DNA of 64,000 nucleotides, from assembly GCF_002127325.2 (NCBI RefSeq), contig NC_035435.2, positions 8,405,800 through 8,469,799 of the forward strand, given 5' to 3'. The first letter of the stretch is position 1. Each line of letters begins with the position of its first letter. Source of the DNA: Helianthus annuus (taxonomy: Eukaryota > Streptophyta > Magnoliopsida > Asterales > Asteraceae). The position numbers and the translations under genes are program-made. Under the pieces are notes generated by a model. The model was not told the origin of the DNA. It was given only the letters and a program-made list of their open reading frames with translations, and made no database searches. Positions 9,125 to 20,795 of this stretch are shown piece by piece.

Positions 9125-11509
9125 CAATGTGACCCGCTACTATCAGGACTACTTGGTGCATTTTCTTCTAATTCTGGTGGGTTGTCAGACAAAGTTTATC
9201 CATTGGGGATTCCTTGAATCTACCGTTTCCATATGATTATTCCAGTTCCATGGTTGACCTTCCATAAACTTTACATCTCTACTGATGCATATCTTGTTCT
9301 TTGACGGATCATATAATCTAAATGCCTTAGATCCTTCTTCTATTCCAAGATATATCATAGGTGTACTTCTATCATCTAACTTCTTTTGTTGAAGTGGTAG
9401 CACCTTAGCGTATGTTGTGCAGTCAAAAGCCTTTAGGTGTTCCAGATTCGGCTTTCTTTATTTCAAAGCTTCATACGGGGTCTTGTTCACCAAAGCTTTC
9501 GTTGGAATCCAGTTTAATACATATATTGTATGTCTTATTGCTTCACCCCAAAAATTATGTGGCATGTTCATTGCCTTTAACATACTCCGAGTAGTTGACA
9601 ACATCGTCATGTTCCTTCTTTCCACTGCTCCATTTTGTTGTGGGGAATACGGCGTTGTAAGCTATCTTGCTATGCCGTTATCTTTGCAATACTTGTTGAA
9701 TTCAGTCGATGTGAATTCTCCTCCTCTTTATGTCCTTAGCATCTTTAACTAGGTTTGAGTTTCTATATCCACCTTTTCCTTGAACTGCTTGAAAGTTTCA
9801 AATGCTTGATCCTTGGAAGTTAGTAGATATGCCCACATGTAGCGAGTACAATCGTCTACAAGTAGAAATATGTACTTCCTCCCAGCATGTGTTGGTGGGG
9901 ATATGGGACCACAAAATCTCCATAGACTAAATCCAAAGGTCTTAAAGATATGAATTTCACATGACTGGCATGACTTATTTGAGGAACTCCATGTACCAAG
10001 TTCTTTCGAGTCATTTCCTCAATAGCATCGAAATATAAATGGCCTAACCTTGCGTGCCATAACCATGCTAAATCTTCTGTGATTGAGAACAGACAGATTG
10101 GCCTTCCAATCTTCAATTTTACTTTATACAGCTTGTTCTTCATTCTCCTGGCTCGCATTAGTAACTTTCTATTTGTGTCGTGGAGTGTTAGTAAGTCTCC
10201 GTCCATAACTACTTTGCAACCAATTTCTGTGAGTTTTCCGAGGCTCATATGTTGCTTTTCAAACTTGGAATGTAGTATACTCGAGAAACAATCTTTTGTT
10301 CTTGGTTCAAACATTGTAGTAGTATTGAACCTATGCCTTTAATTTCTACGTACGACCCGTCACCGAAGCATACTTGCCTCGTCACCTTTTCATCTAATTC
10401 TCTAAAGCGACTTCGCACTCCATTCATGTGGTTGCTTGCCCCGTTGTCTAAATACTATAGACTTTCATCTTTCATGGCGTACCTTTCTGATTTTATGCGT
10501 TATTCGTTTAACAAAACCCTTTCTTGAACAACATTTTCTTCTTGTATTGCAATTAGCAATATGGGTGCTTCGTCTTCCTCGACGAGATTTGAGTGTTGTT
10601 GCACAACATCTTTCTCGGGGCAGTCTTTCTTAAAGTGTCCAAAATTTTGACACTTGAAGCACTAGATCTTACTTGTGTCTGTTTGATTTCTTCCAAACTT
10701 CCTCCAATTCCTAGAATTTCCACCTCTAGGTCTGTAAGAAGATCCTTCATTCTTAGTGCCTTGCTTGTCTTTATTGTCTCACCAATTTCCACGCGGTTGG
10801 TTGAACCTGCGACGCCCGCGGTTTCCGAACTGTCTTCCTCTGCCTGAGTTGTTGTCATGATGTGTAAACATCAATCTATCTTGGCTATCTCCTGGGCTTC
10901 CTTCTTTAACTTTAGTCTTTCTTCATAAGTCTTTTACCTTTCGACTGCTTCTTCTAGCGTTATTGTTTCTAGATCGAAGTATTGTTCCATGGAGGCGACA
11001 ATCTCAGTGAACTTGTCTGGCACGACATTTAGAAGTTTGCATACCAGAGTCGGTTGACTCAGTGTTGTCCCTAATTCACTTGCCCATGTAACAATACTGT
11101 TTATCTTTGCGGAGAAAGAGTCCACATGTCATCTTCGTTCATTTGCATTAACTCGAATTCTGACATTAGGGTATGCCAATGTGCCTTTTATACCCGATCA
11201 ACGCCAACGTGTCTTGTTTTCAAATTTTCCCAAATTTCTTTTGCAGTCTTGCAATTTGCAACTTGCAATACGACATCTTCCGGTATTGCTTGGAACAGAT
11301 AAACAATTGCCGACTTATCTTTCTTAACATCCGACTGTGTATTCTCTGCCGGTTCAATCGTTTCCCAAAGTCCATTCGCTTCCAAAATCATTTTGATGCG
11401 AATTGCCCATATAGTTTGTCGGTTTCAATATTGGACATTGAAATTGGGAAAGAGAAATTCCTACCTTTTGAATTACAATTTGTGGATTTGGTCCGGTTAC
11501 TCCTGACAT
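9125..11509 (-). pseudogene. Copia gag-pol relic
   Basis: A frameshifted polyprotein on the minus strand. Gag starts near 11509 and continues at 11391-11188 (ANGLWETIEP, KTAKEIWENLKTRHVG) and 11125-10934. The CCHC knuckle CFKCQNFGHFKKDC is near 10670-10625. A protease-region segment (CFGDGSYVEIKGIGSI) is at 10370-10320, and the GAG-pre-integrase motif LWHARLGHLYFDAIEEM at about 10070-10015. The integrase core starts near 9930 but has many stops from 9830 to 9420. The integrase-RT linker (STPMIYLGIEEGSKAFRLYD) is open again at 9403-9185. At least four frameshifts or stops make it non-functional. Confidence 0.8.
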
Positions 11510-11780
11510 ATCTTCCGACTGAACAATCTTCACTTTTAATAAACTTTGGTTTCACTAAACCTCTAATCCTTAACCTCGCGATTTTCCGAAACGCGTAATA
11601 ACCAAACAATCTAATTTGCACTAAACCCCGGAATCAAAACCCTAGATTCCTAACCCCTGGTTCGATACCCTTGAACCGAATAATAAAAACTAAACATGCG
11701 AATTGAAAAGAATAATAAAACCTGATCACGAAAACCCTGCCGCATTCGATGCGCCTAGAGCCTGATGCTCTGATAGCAAT

Positions 11781-12197
11781 TGTTGCCCAGAATGATCTTT
11801 GATCTCTAGGACGTAAATGATAAAACTGAACTTTCATATAACTTAATTCGAATACATGAGTGTGATGAATGAATCTATCCCTATTTATAGTGCTCAAAGG
11901 GTGCGAGTGTAAAGACGTGTCCTTTCACGAACGGGTGCGTCTCTTGACTATGTGGTTGTAACTGAATCTTGAAGAGGCGTGTCTATAGAATCAAAAGTCG
12001 TGTCCCTTCCTTCTTCCTTTGCAGCCATCGATCCAAAGGGTGTGTCCAAAGAGACATGTCTTTTCCTTTAGGGGTGCGGTTACAGTCTTCTGATTTGACA
12101 TCTTGGTCCCCGAACTACATAACTAACTTCTAAACTACTTTATACTAATACATAATCAACCCTTGTACTTTAGGATGTGTAGAGATTAGTGATTTCA
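11781..12197 (-). repeat. 5' LTR of the truncated copia element
   Basis: 417 bp. On the minus strand it starts TGAAATCACT and ends CTGGGCAACA. It shares terminal sequence and parts of the U3/R region with the LTRs at 4517-5007 and 6834-7328 and with the fragment at 16018-16154. Confidence 0.75.
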
Positions 12198-12222
12198 TTA
12201 AATATAGAGATAAAGTGTATGG

Positions 12223-12469
12223 TGTTAATGTATCAAAACTAAACTTGGTAACTACTAATTAATGTGTCGCATGTATGTATGTCGTGAAACTACACCTCCA
12301 AATGTTGCAACCCTAATAGGTGGCGCACATGTGTGTATCGGTGTGTGTATATAGGATTGTAAAGGTCATAAGTCTGTAATCCCAATAGAAATTTTAGTTT
12401 ACTGAAGTTTATGTTAGTTTCGTTTCTTTTTCCATCATTCATTGTTCTAAATCAAGTTTGTAGGCAACA
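12223..12469 (+). repeat. 3' LTR of the short-LTR element
   Basis: 247 bp, the partner of 8682-8934. It is separated from the nested copia LTR by only 25 bp. Confidence 0.7.
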
Positions 12470-12813
12470 TAAATACGTTTTGTCTAAAATTTGTCATTAA
12501 TGGACGTTTTTCTTGCATTTTCGACCAATCTTTCATCAGGAACGATCGAGTTAGAATATATAAAATGTTTGACACAGCAGACTGACTCTGCTGTGAGGTG
12601 TCGTGTGATTGGTGTAACAAGATTCTGTAACAAGATTTCTGTTAAAGTATTCAGTCAGATGCCTTACTTATTTAGAGAAGTCAAGATCATACTGTTAGCT
12701 CCTCTAGTCAACATGGCCATTGGGTGATTACCAAAGTATATTATATGTAGTTCATTTTTTCATGTCAGATTTTATCAATGTAACTGGACTTAACTGATTA
12801 TTAACTAACTTAG
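12470..12813. other. Intron sequence after the retrotransposon nest
   Basis: It holds no trusted coding signal. It ends in CTAACTTAG, the acceptor of the next diterpene synthase exon. With 8322-8681 it would make an intron of about 700 bp without the insertion. Confidence 0.6.
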
Positions 12814-14402
12814 GTGGAGCATGCTTTTAAGTTCCCTTTTAATGCCAGTTTAGAACGTGTGTCAACTAGAAGAAATATACAAAATTACAATGTGGATGAC
12901 ACAAGAACTTTGAAAACTACATATTGGTAAGTTTCAGGTTGCAGGACTTATAGAAGGTTCACTTGCCAAATTTAAGATTTTAGTACTGAATATATAGTTA
13001 TGAATACATTTCAGTTCATCAAACTTTGGCAACCAGGATTACATAAGGCTGGCAGTGGAAGATTTTAATTCACGCCAGTCTATTAATCGTGCAGAATTTA
13101 AAGATCTTGAAAGGTTGGCTCTAACCTTGCAATTGCCAATGTGTTTTGTTGTTCTTGATAGAAATATATTTTGATTCACAAAACTAAGAATCACGATGCC
13201 ACTCTTTGTGTTGCCAGATGGGTGGTAGAGAATAAATTGGACAAGATCAATTCTAGGCAGAAAATGGGCTACTGTTACTTCTCTGGGGCTTCAGTTCATT
13301 CTTCTCCTGAACTATCTGATGCCCGAATTACATGGGCCAAAGCTAGCTTTCTTGTCATCATCTTGGATGACTTTGTTGATGTTGAAGGTTCTGTGGATGA
13401 ACTGGAGAACTTGATTCAGTGTGTTGAAAAGTATATATTAATATTATCCATGATTAATTATTATTTTACAACAGATAGTCTTTTTAGAAGTTCTAAAGGA
13501 TTGTTATTATCAACTGCAGATGGAATGTAAATGTCAACACTGATTGTTGTTCAGAAGAGGTTAAGATTATGTTCTTGGCAATAAAAGATGTAGTGTCTTG
13601 GATAGGAGACGCAGCTTATAAATGGCAAGAACGGGATGTAACAAGTCATGTTATACAATGTGTAGGCTAAAATCCTTGGAAGCATCAGATCTAACCTTTT
13701 CTACCTTACTTATTTTTCAGATTGTGGTGTATCGATGTTCAATTATCAATAATGTTTTTTTTACAGTGGTTGAAGTTGCTGTATAGTTTCTTAAAAGAAA
13801 CTAAATGGGCGAGATATGGTGTGGTGCCAACAACGAATGAATATATAGAAAATGGCTACGAATCATTCACGTTGGGCACATTTGTACTCTCTTCTCTTTA
13901 CTTTATTGGGCCAAAACTTTCAGATGATGTTGTTCAAAGCTCGGAATATCACAACTTATACGAGCTAATGAGCACTCATGGCCGCCTAATCAATGACATT
14001 AGAACCTTCAAGGTAGATGTTATCACGAGGTCAGCTTGTAAAGATATCACAATGCTACTACTATACTAATGGGTTGTGATTATGCAGAGAGAATTGAAGG
14101 ATGGCAAACTCAATGCTGTTACATTGCACAAGAATTATGGAAAGAGTGGGATTAAGGAAGAAGATATTGTAGAAGAGATTAAGATGATGATTGATAATCT
14201 GGAGAAAAAACTGATGCAATTAGTTCTGGAAACAAAGGAAAATGGTGTCCCCAAAGCATGCAAGGATGTATTTTGGAAGATGTTATGTGTGGATAACTTT
14301 TTTTATGAAAAAGATGATGGGTTCACTCGAAATGACATTCTTGATACCGTGAAGGAAGTCATTTATGAACCAGTATCCATGCTTATGAATCCAACCAAAT
14401 AA
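12814..14402 (+). CDS. KS-like exons 5-10 of the surviving set (class I catalytic domain)
   Basis: Six exons carry the alpha domain. Exon 5 reads [16 protein letters not shown] and [14 protein letters not shown]. Exon 6 has [16 protein letters not shown]. Exon 7 has [20 protein letters not shown] followed by [12 protein letters not shown], which contains the aspartate-rich Mg-binding DDFVD. Exon 8 has [12 protein letters not shown]. Exon 9 has [20 protein letters not shown] and ends in [11 protein letters not shown]. Exon 10 starts [13 protein letters not shown] and ends [11 protein letters not shown] plus stop. The second metal motif is split across the last intron, as is usual in this family. 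No stop or frameshift interrupts these exons. The stretch looks like a kaurene synthase rather than a bifunctional copalyl diphosphate synthase, because the class II DXDD region is not present in what survives. Confidence 0.87.
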
Positions 14403-15735
14403 TCCTTGAAGGATAACGTTATAATGCTCTTATATGTTTGTATGAAGCATCTACATGCGAATTACACAACTTATATAGCAACTGAATGGCATAACTACTT
14501 TTGTTTTTTTTTTTTTTTTGTCACAACTTTATTTAACAATCTTGGATATTGAGGAAACAATCTTTTTAGACGTATCAATAAAAGGTGAATTTGGAGATGT
14601 TTGCCTTGAAGGTTGCATGACAGTTGGTACAACATTATCAAGGGAAGTTTGTTGTTGTTCAATTTAGAAAGTTCTTGCTGCCTCTATAAGAATTCTCTTT
14701 TCATCCTTTTCAATTTGTTCAGGATTGAGAAGTTTCTTTCTTCATCTCTCTTAATCTCTTTTAATCTCTACAAGATTGATGTTTATTTGTGGTCTTGGAA
14801 TTCTTGAAGTTGAAGAAGGTACCTTTTGTGGCACAATTTCTATTGAAAAGTCAATTAGGGGTGACAGTTTTTCAAGATGCTTGATCCTCAGTTCTTCAAG
14901 CCTTTTATAATTTTCTAAAACCCTTTCTGTTGGGAAAACAAGGAGTAAGAAAAGATTCTAAAATGATTAAAATCCCAAATGATGTCTTGTTTTTATCACT
15001 TGTAAATTAAGGATGTGCATGTACTATATACATGACACTTAACACTTAATGATTAACAAAGCATTTATATCATCAAACACAAGTCTCATCAAGTACAATG
15101 ATCAAATAGAATCAAAGGCTGAATTAAGACTTATTATTTTAAATTACAACAATCATCAAGTGCAACAACTTGCCAAGTGCAACATATTGTCATATACAAA
15201 GGACCAATATGTGATGATGCAAGGGCTAAATTAACACGTTTACGCATCGAGTCTAAGGTTTTGAGGTTCCAGGGTGTTATATATGGGTTTACGAGTTGGG
15301 TTGTGTGGGCTTGTGAGGCCACGTGGGCCGTATAGTTTATTAGTCTAGTATATAATCTCGTTTTATTCTCATAACTAGGTTAGCAGTTTTAGAGTTTTGA
15401 AAATCCCAGAAATGATCTTAAGTATAGTCATTAGACGTGAAACACACCAAAATCTACTTATACGCTAATTCAACATGCAAAATCCATTGAATTGTGTGTG
15501 ATTATGCAAAGAACTAGTAAATAAACGTTTCTCCTCATTCAATTCGTCAACCGAATAGAGTTTCTTTTAGTTATAGACCAAAATCATAGACGTACGCTAT
15601 GAGTAGCTCTTCAATCACAGATGATGAACCCCAGCGCATCATGACATTATGTACTAACAAACTCCATTTTTAGATTTAGCTGACGTCTTTGTCTTGCGGC
15701 TTTTGAGATTATCAACATACTTCTTCTTGGCAACT
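14403..15735. other. Intergenic stretch with a possible retroposed fragment
   Basis: A T-tract at 14504-14520 looks like the poly(A) tail of a minus-strand retroposed sequence. To its right, minus-strand codons with one stop read IEQQQTSLDNVVPT and then MQPSRQTSPNSPFIDT. An earlier stretch reads ENYKRLEELRIKHLEKLSPL. I do not recognise the parent. From about 14960 to 15735 I see only AT-rich, non-coding sequence. Confidence 0.35.
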
Positions 15736-15984
15736 TCAAAACGTTCCTTCTTCTTTTACCAAACCTTCTTTTTTCGGAACCATCTTCTTAGGCTTCTTAT
15801 CTTCATTCTTCTCCAACTTTCTCCATTTTGACTGCCACTTGCTTTTAGTGTGTATCTCATAAGCGAAGCAAATACGAACAGCTCTTTGAAATTCCAATGC
15901 TTGTTCTTGATCCCTTAAATCATAGAATATTGAATTAAAGAACAACGCTTCTATATCTTTTTCAGACATGTTCACTATCCACAT
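15736..15984 (-). other. Unrecognised open frame beside a copia LTR fragment
   Basis: 82 codons, MWIVNMSEKDIEALFFNSIF onward. It is rich in charged residues and ends in a Lys/Glu run. A stop lies directly upstream of the Met. It lies between intergenic DNA and a truncated copia LTR. It could be an exon fragment caught in the rearrangement; no domain is recognised. Confidence 0.2.
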
Positions 15985-16017
15985 CGATCAAAGAGATGCC
16001 TCCCAAGGGATTCGCAA

Positions 16018-16536
16018 CCCTTAGGGTGGTGGTTATCAAGTTCCATCTTGAAAACTTTAGTCCCTGAAGTTTATAACCGCCATCTAACTAACTAACTTTA
16101 AACTGTACACTAGTAAACCCTTGTAGTATGGATGTGCAGGGATTATTGGTTTCATTCACCCCCCCCCCCAATCACGAACATCCTTAAGTTGTTGTAGATC
16201 TTGAACTCCGAGCAACTCTCGCATTGTAGAAAACTTGACTCTTGCTAGTGTCTTTGTTAGTAGGTCTGCCCGTTGTAGTTCTCCACTTATGTGTTCCACA
16301 TTTATATGTTCGTTCTCCGCGCATTCTCTTATGAAATGGTAGCGTGTATCAATGTGCTTGCTTCTTCCATGAAAGACTGAATTTCTCGTGAGTGCTATTG
16401 CGGAAACATTATCCACTCTGGGTGTTATATTCTCTTCCTTCCAGCCTGTAATTTCACATAAAAATCTTTTAAGCCATAGTGCTTTGCATGTTCCTGGAGT
16501 GGCTGCCATGAATTCTGATTCACATGATGATAAAGC
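16018..16536 (-). mobile_element. 3' end of a copia element (RNase H and partial LTR)
   Basis: Minus-strand fragment with the C-terminal RNase H of a copia pol, a C-rich polypurine tract (plus-strand C run at 16157-16166) and a truncated 3' LTR (16018-16154). The LTR starts TGAAACCAATAATCC on the minus strand and resembles the other copia LTRs here. The right edge is cut by a gypsy LTR at 16537. It is the wrong way round to be the missing end of the copia at 9125-12197, so it is a separate copy. Confidence 0.8.
16156..16536 (-). pseudogene. Copia RNase H C-terminus
   Basis: Encodes the end of a copia polyprotein: ALSSCESEFMAATPGTCKAL, then IALTRNSVFHGRSKHIDTRY, then IRECAENEHINVEHISGELQ, then a short tail. 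These are the family's closing RNase H motifs (SSCESEF, the KHI..RYH..R segment, ADLLTK). The upstream part is missing because the gypsy LTR begins inside the SSCESE region. The frame ends in a glycine run produced by the polypurine tract. Confidence 0.85.
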
Positions 16537-18973
16537 TGTCACACCCCAACCAATGGCGGAAACATTGAGACGAAAACGAGATTGTTCATTACACATAACA
16601 CTATAATTGTGACAAGTATTTAATTATAAATTTCCTTTCATTGCTAAAAGAATCAAATTACATCGTTTGAAAAGGAAATACAATAAGTTGAAACAAATAA
16701 ATTACAATACAACAAATATTAAAGTTTAAAAATGTGTTTCTAGGCATCCTACTAAGTTCCATGCATCATCAACATCATCATAAACCTGCAACATGTTTTA
16801 AAGTATAGTTCAATACAAACGTATTGGCGAGTACACAAGTTTTAGATACATAGCATAAGTATAAAAGAATTTCTCAAAGCCAACATGGCAATTTGGTATA
16901 CAAGGTCGAACTAGCATGCATAACTAATAGTCAAACCCGAGTGTCCACAAGAATAATGAGCATCCCCCGCCACAAATGTGAACGAGACCGCTATGTATAA
17001 TAATGTGCATCCCTCGATACCGAAGTAATCGAGACCGTAAAGTATGTAGCTTAACAATACCCCGTCGGGTGGTGTGCTACTCCTATTGCGCTATAATTGT
17101 TAAGGTGGGCTAGCTAAGTTAATGACAAGTAGCATGTATGTATTCAGCATAAACCAAAGCATAACAAATAGCATGTATGGCGGACTGAGTGAATAAATAT
17201 GTTTGTGTGATTTGTGTATTTTTGTAAGTTAAATATGTTATACCCAAAAGTGCGTTAAAGCGAAAAAGGGTCAAGTGCACTCGCAATATTGCACATGCTT
17301 TCGATTATCCATGAGTGACGAGTTGTGGGAGAATAAGGATTAAATGATAAGGTTACATGATGTTTAGGAAGTGATGAGATTCAGGATTTAGAAATTAAAT
17401 ATCAAAAGTATGTATACCAAAGAAATGTCCAGTTCTAAGAGCTCGTTTATGACACCATATCAAGTGGTTTCGTAGGTCCCAAATTGCCTATTGGAATCAT
17501 AACAAGTAACTTAGAATCTTAGATATCTTAGCCTAAGTTTATGACGAACAATCATGACTCGGTTATCATCACAAATTCAGCCATGTTTTATATAGATACG
17601 TATAGTTTATATAGTAATAATAACATCCTAAAACTAAGTCCAATCATAGATTATCATATAGTATCATGTATGTCAAGCATGGAGGTTAAAACCTCATTAT
17701 ATGATTCACCACTACACAAACCATCACGAAGATGGTTCGGGGGGTCATAGAAAGTAAATCTATTCTAGCAAGTCACAAGAGTGTTCACAAGGTTCAAATG
17801 AAGGAGTGGAACTTAGTTTGGAAAGCCAAAACTTCCATTTGTTCACACTTCACAAGTCACAAGTTCATCATATGGAAGATGATGTCTTGTGCTTGCTTTC
17901 ATCATTCAAATGCCATGTATAAAAAGAATTAAAATGGGTGTTTGTACCCAAAACTTTGATGGAAATCACCTCAACACAAACCCACAACCATAGACTAAGT
18001 TGTGAGCTTGGTGGGAACAAGATTCCACCTAGTTTCTATCAAAAACATGAAGATACAAAAAGATAAAAACGAGCAAAATTTTAAGTGCACTTTGGACCTC
18101 AAAAATGGTGAGGTTTCACCTTTGTTTGGCCAAGAAAACTTGTGCAAACCTTCCTCGAGGTTATCCAAGTGTTTTCAAAGAAGAAATGAGAAGAAAATAG
18201 TAGAAGAACTGAGTTAAAACTCACTTAGAATGGCTGAAAGTTTTAGCTCAATTTTGCTGAAAATGAGCTGAGTTTAGGAGTGTTTTTGAGAGGTTTAAAG
18301 TGTTTGTAAAGTGGTAAAAGGGTGGGGAAGTGTTGTTTATATAAGGGAGCAATTAGGGTTAAGTTGGTTGGGCATTAAGTGCAAGTAGTTGGGAGATAAC
18401 ATTAAAACAAGACAACTAACCACAACTTTAAAATTTTCAGCCAGCTTTAACTTTTTTTTTTTTACAACAATAGTTAGGTATTTGTTGTTTATTAATGTGT
18501 TACCTGTTGTTTAATATGTATCTAACATGTAACAAGGTCTAAAATGTATAATATACATGTTTTTAAGTAAGAAAAAGGAGGAAACATGTGACTATGTAGA
18601 AATCAAGTATGTAAAATATATATGTTTAGGTATCAAATAAGTGGAAAATATATATGTTAGTTTTGTAATTGAATAATCAAGCATTTGTATGTATGGACGG
18701 TTTGAAATTACGAATACACGATCGTTGTTGTTTGAGAGTTAAAATTACGTTTATGAGAATCATGAATCACGAATCAAACGAATGTATGTATCAAGGTATA
18801 ATCATGTATAAACAATGTATATTTCATATAGAAGATCAATTTTATTACGATCAAAGTCTCGGATTTAAAATGACTCGAAATAGGATACGATTACAAGGGA
18901 AACAACTTTTCGAAAATAGAATTACGATACGAACTTTCTAAAAACGAAAAGCTGCGAAAAGCGAGGCGTTACA
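16537..18973 (-). repeat. Gypsy 3' LTR (minus strand)
   Basis: About 2.4 kb. On the minus strand it begins TGTAACGCCTCGC and ends GGGGTGTGACA, the usual TG/CA ends of Ty3/gypsy LTRs of Tekay type. Directly upstream of it (plus 18974-18990) is a polypurine tract, GGAGGGGAGAC on the minus strand, so this is a 3' LTR. No partner LTR lies in the window. It is inserted into the copia RNase H gene. Confidence 0.75.
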
Positions 18974-20795
18974 GTCTCCCCTCCTTTAGGAAATTTCATC
19001 CTGAAATTTATTCAAGAGGAAGACCTTGTAAAAAGGAATTTTAAAATGATTAACTAAAATCAAGATTTTGAAGTTTTGGAGTGTGTTGAAAATGGATGAA
19101 ACTTTGAGGAACGAAAGGATAGGTTTGCAAAAGGGTTCGTTTGTCTTAGGTGAATTGAGGCATTAATCGTAAGTAAGACGTGCAAGTGTGTGTATAGGTA
19201 AGTGAGTTTGATTAAGTTCGAATAGACCGATGGGAGTAGTATTTCAAAAGATGTCAAAGAAGAAAAGTTTTCATGTAAAGCGGTTTGTATTTTGATGAAA
19301 AGTGTGGCCGCACCTTAGTTTGTAAGGAAAGTTTTATTTGTTTCAATGAGTATCAATAAATCACAAGTTTGTAGAAAATTGTTTATTGGTGATAAACGGG
19401 AAAGTTAGGTGTTTAATAAAATGGTTTTGGGTAACGGCCGACTAAGATGTTTGCGCTTAAATAGAAGACGGAAGATAGTTTTAAAAGCAAGAGAGTATTT
19501 TAGGATTCGAACGTTTAAACCGATTGATTGTAAATAAGGTTTGTATAAAGGTTAAAAGGATATTTAGGAATAGTAGAGGTATAATAGTGAACGATTGATC
19601 TAGTAGACGACTACGAGTATAAGAATGGTATAAAGGTTGGATATAATGTGAATGAGTGTTGAGGATGAGGTTTCGTCATGGATAATCGAATGTCGCACGT
19701 TTAGCAGTGAGTTTGTGAGTTATTAAAGTTTGTGTATCGGGTCCAAATAAGGTCTGCAAAACACTGAATTTCTCATGGCACGTTTTACGAAAGTTTGGTA
19801 ACATGGTGAAAACACTTATATATAGGAAGTACCAGCGGCGTATCCACCATATTTTAACCATGTTACGTCAATTTCGTTATTCGGTGTCATGTTACGTTCC
19901 GTGTCTTACCATACACAGTAGTACACCCTATGATTTTCATGTGCTTACCACCATAAGCCCGTGTGCACCCGCGATTATATTGGTCGTCGCATGATCCGCA
20001 TAGTTTGTACTAGTTGTGTATGAGTCAAGGTATACAGTAACTCTGAAAATAAGAATGTGTACGTATATGAATGTAGTATGTAAGTATATTTATGTTCAGG
20101 TAGGTACGAGTCCATCGTAAGCGAACCCCTCGGGTTACGCTCGTGTACAGATATGAATGTATGAATATGAGTATGAATATAAGTATGCGTATGAATATAT
20201 ACATGAGGATGAGTATAAGAATGAGTATGCATATAATTATAACTATAAGTATAAGCATGAATGATAGTGTTTGCGTGTATAGTATAAGTTGAAACACAAT
20301 GAATGTAAGCATATAAAATGATCAAGAAGTTTTGAGTATGTAAAAACGAATGATATGTGTGAGGTTGTCGTGAAATATTGATTAAAACATGTACGATGAT
20401 ATGCATGTATAGTTGTTTGAATAAATCATTGCGTTTATTGAATCAAAATAGATTGAGCATGACGGAAAAGGGAGAATCAAGTTTGTGAATGTCAACGAAT
20501 ATAAAGTATCTGATTGTTATGTGAGATGTGTTTTGAAAAAAAGGAAATGCTACTCTTGTTTCAAAAAAAAGGATTTACGTATACCGGAGGTTGTCGGTCC
20601 CTATGTAGTCTCCTTGCCCACGTGTTTTGAAATTGAAATGATGTATTGAGCGATGTATGAAAAGGTTTATGAAAACAGTAAGTTTGCATCATTTAAAGGA
20701 TCTTGTATTAAAATAAGAATAGTTGAAATTCAGAATTTTCGTGAAAACATTGATTTTTGAAAAGATTTTTTTTTAGTAATATGATTTAGGGATTT
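18974..20795 (-). other. Remnant next to the gypsy LTR, with a minisatellite
   Basis: The first bases form the polypurine tract and the degraded end of a gypsy pol (minus strand). Beyond that I find no coding sequence. From about 20140 to 20270 there is an array of GAATATGAGTATAAG-like words. The long minus-strand frame at 19975-20406, full of His, Tyr and Thr, is an artefact of that array. The segment ends at the Sirevirus-like LTR. Confidence 0.45.
20140..20270. repeat. Minisatellite of TATGAATATGAGTATAAG-type words
   Basis: Hexamer-based array (TATGAA, TATGAG, TATAAG). It explains the apparent ORFs on the minus strand. Confidence 0.7.

Larger units (their letters stand above)
9125..12197 (-). 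mobile_element. Truncated Ty1/copia element (5' LTR, gag, protease, integrase start)
   Basis: Minus-strand copia with its 5' LTR at 11781-12197 (TGAAATCACTAATC to GGGCAACA) and a decayed PBS, CTATCAGAGC, beside it. Gag, protease, pre-integrase and integrase remnants run to about 9125, where the sequence switches to the surrounding plus-strand element. RT, RNase H and the 3' LTR are missing. The LTR ends and gag resemble those of the gag-only element at 4517-7328, so this family is a candidate relative of whatever mobilised it. Confidence 0.8.
8682..12469 (+). mobile_element. Short-LTR retrotransposon with a nested copia, inside a KS-like intron
   Basis: Direct repeats of about 250 bp at 8682-8934 and 12223-12469 both begin TGTTAATGT and end GCAACA or GTAACA. 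Right of the first, TTGGTATGAGAGG is a decayed Met-tRNA primer-binding site, and TTTGATGGTAAATTTCAATGG resembles the start of a copia gag frame. This makes a plus-strand element. Its interior (from about 9125) is taken up by a truncated minus-strand copia. The LTRs are clearly diverged, so the insertion is old. I see no convincing target-site duplication. The whole nest lies inside one intron of the diterpene synthase. Confidence 0.7.
7401..14402 (+). pseudogene. ent-Kaurene-synthase-like diterpene synthase, N-terminus missing
   Basis: Ten exons of a class I diterpene synthase: 7401-7609, 7722-7842, 7929-8026, 8107-8321, 12814-12926, 13015-13113, 13218-13430, 13520-13661, 13767-14012, 14087-14402. 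All junctions have GT/AG and matching phases, and the joined frame (about 590 codons) has no stop. Kaurene synthases convert ent-copalyl diphosphate to ent-kaurene in plastids for gibberellin; KS-like paralogues make specialised diterpenes. The metal-binding DDFVD (exon 7) and the NDIRTFKRE second motif (exons 9-10) are present. The first roughly 200 residues and the transit peptide are not found upstream; the first exon begins inside a codon at the segment C-H-S-K-E-R-E-A-Y. Two retrotransposon insertions lie in flanking or internal introns. I infer a 5'-truncated, probably non-functional gene whose catalytic half is still open. Confidence 0.85.

Noticed and set aside
16157..16166. Run of C as a possible assembly gap or unusual motif
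   Set aside because: It is the complement of the copia polypurine tract, at the expected place next to the LTR.
9125..16536. Joining the truncated copia (9125-12197) with the RNase H/3' LTR fragment (16018-16536) as one element
   Set aside because: Both are on the minus strand, but the 3' end lies to the right of the 5' LTR and the diterpene synthase exons are in between; the order is wrong for one insertion.
19975..20406. 143-codon His/Tyr/Thr-rich frame on the minus strand
   Set aside because: Produced by the TATGAGTATAAG minisatellite; no protein-like character outside the repeat.
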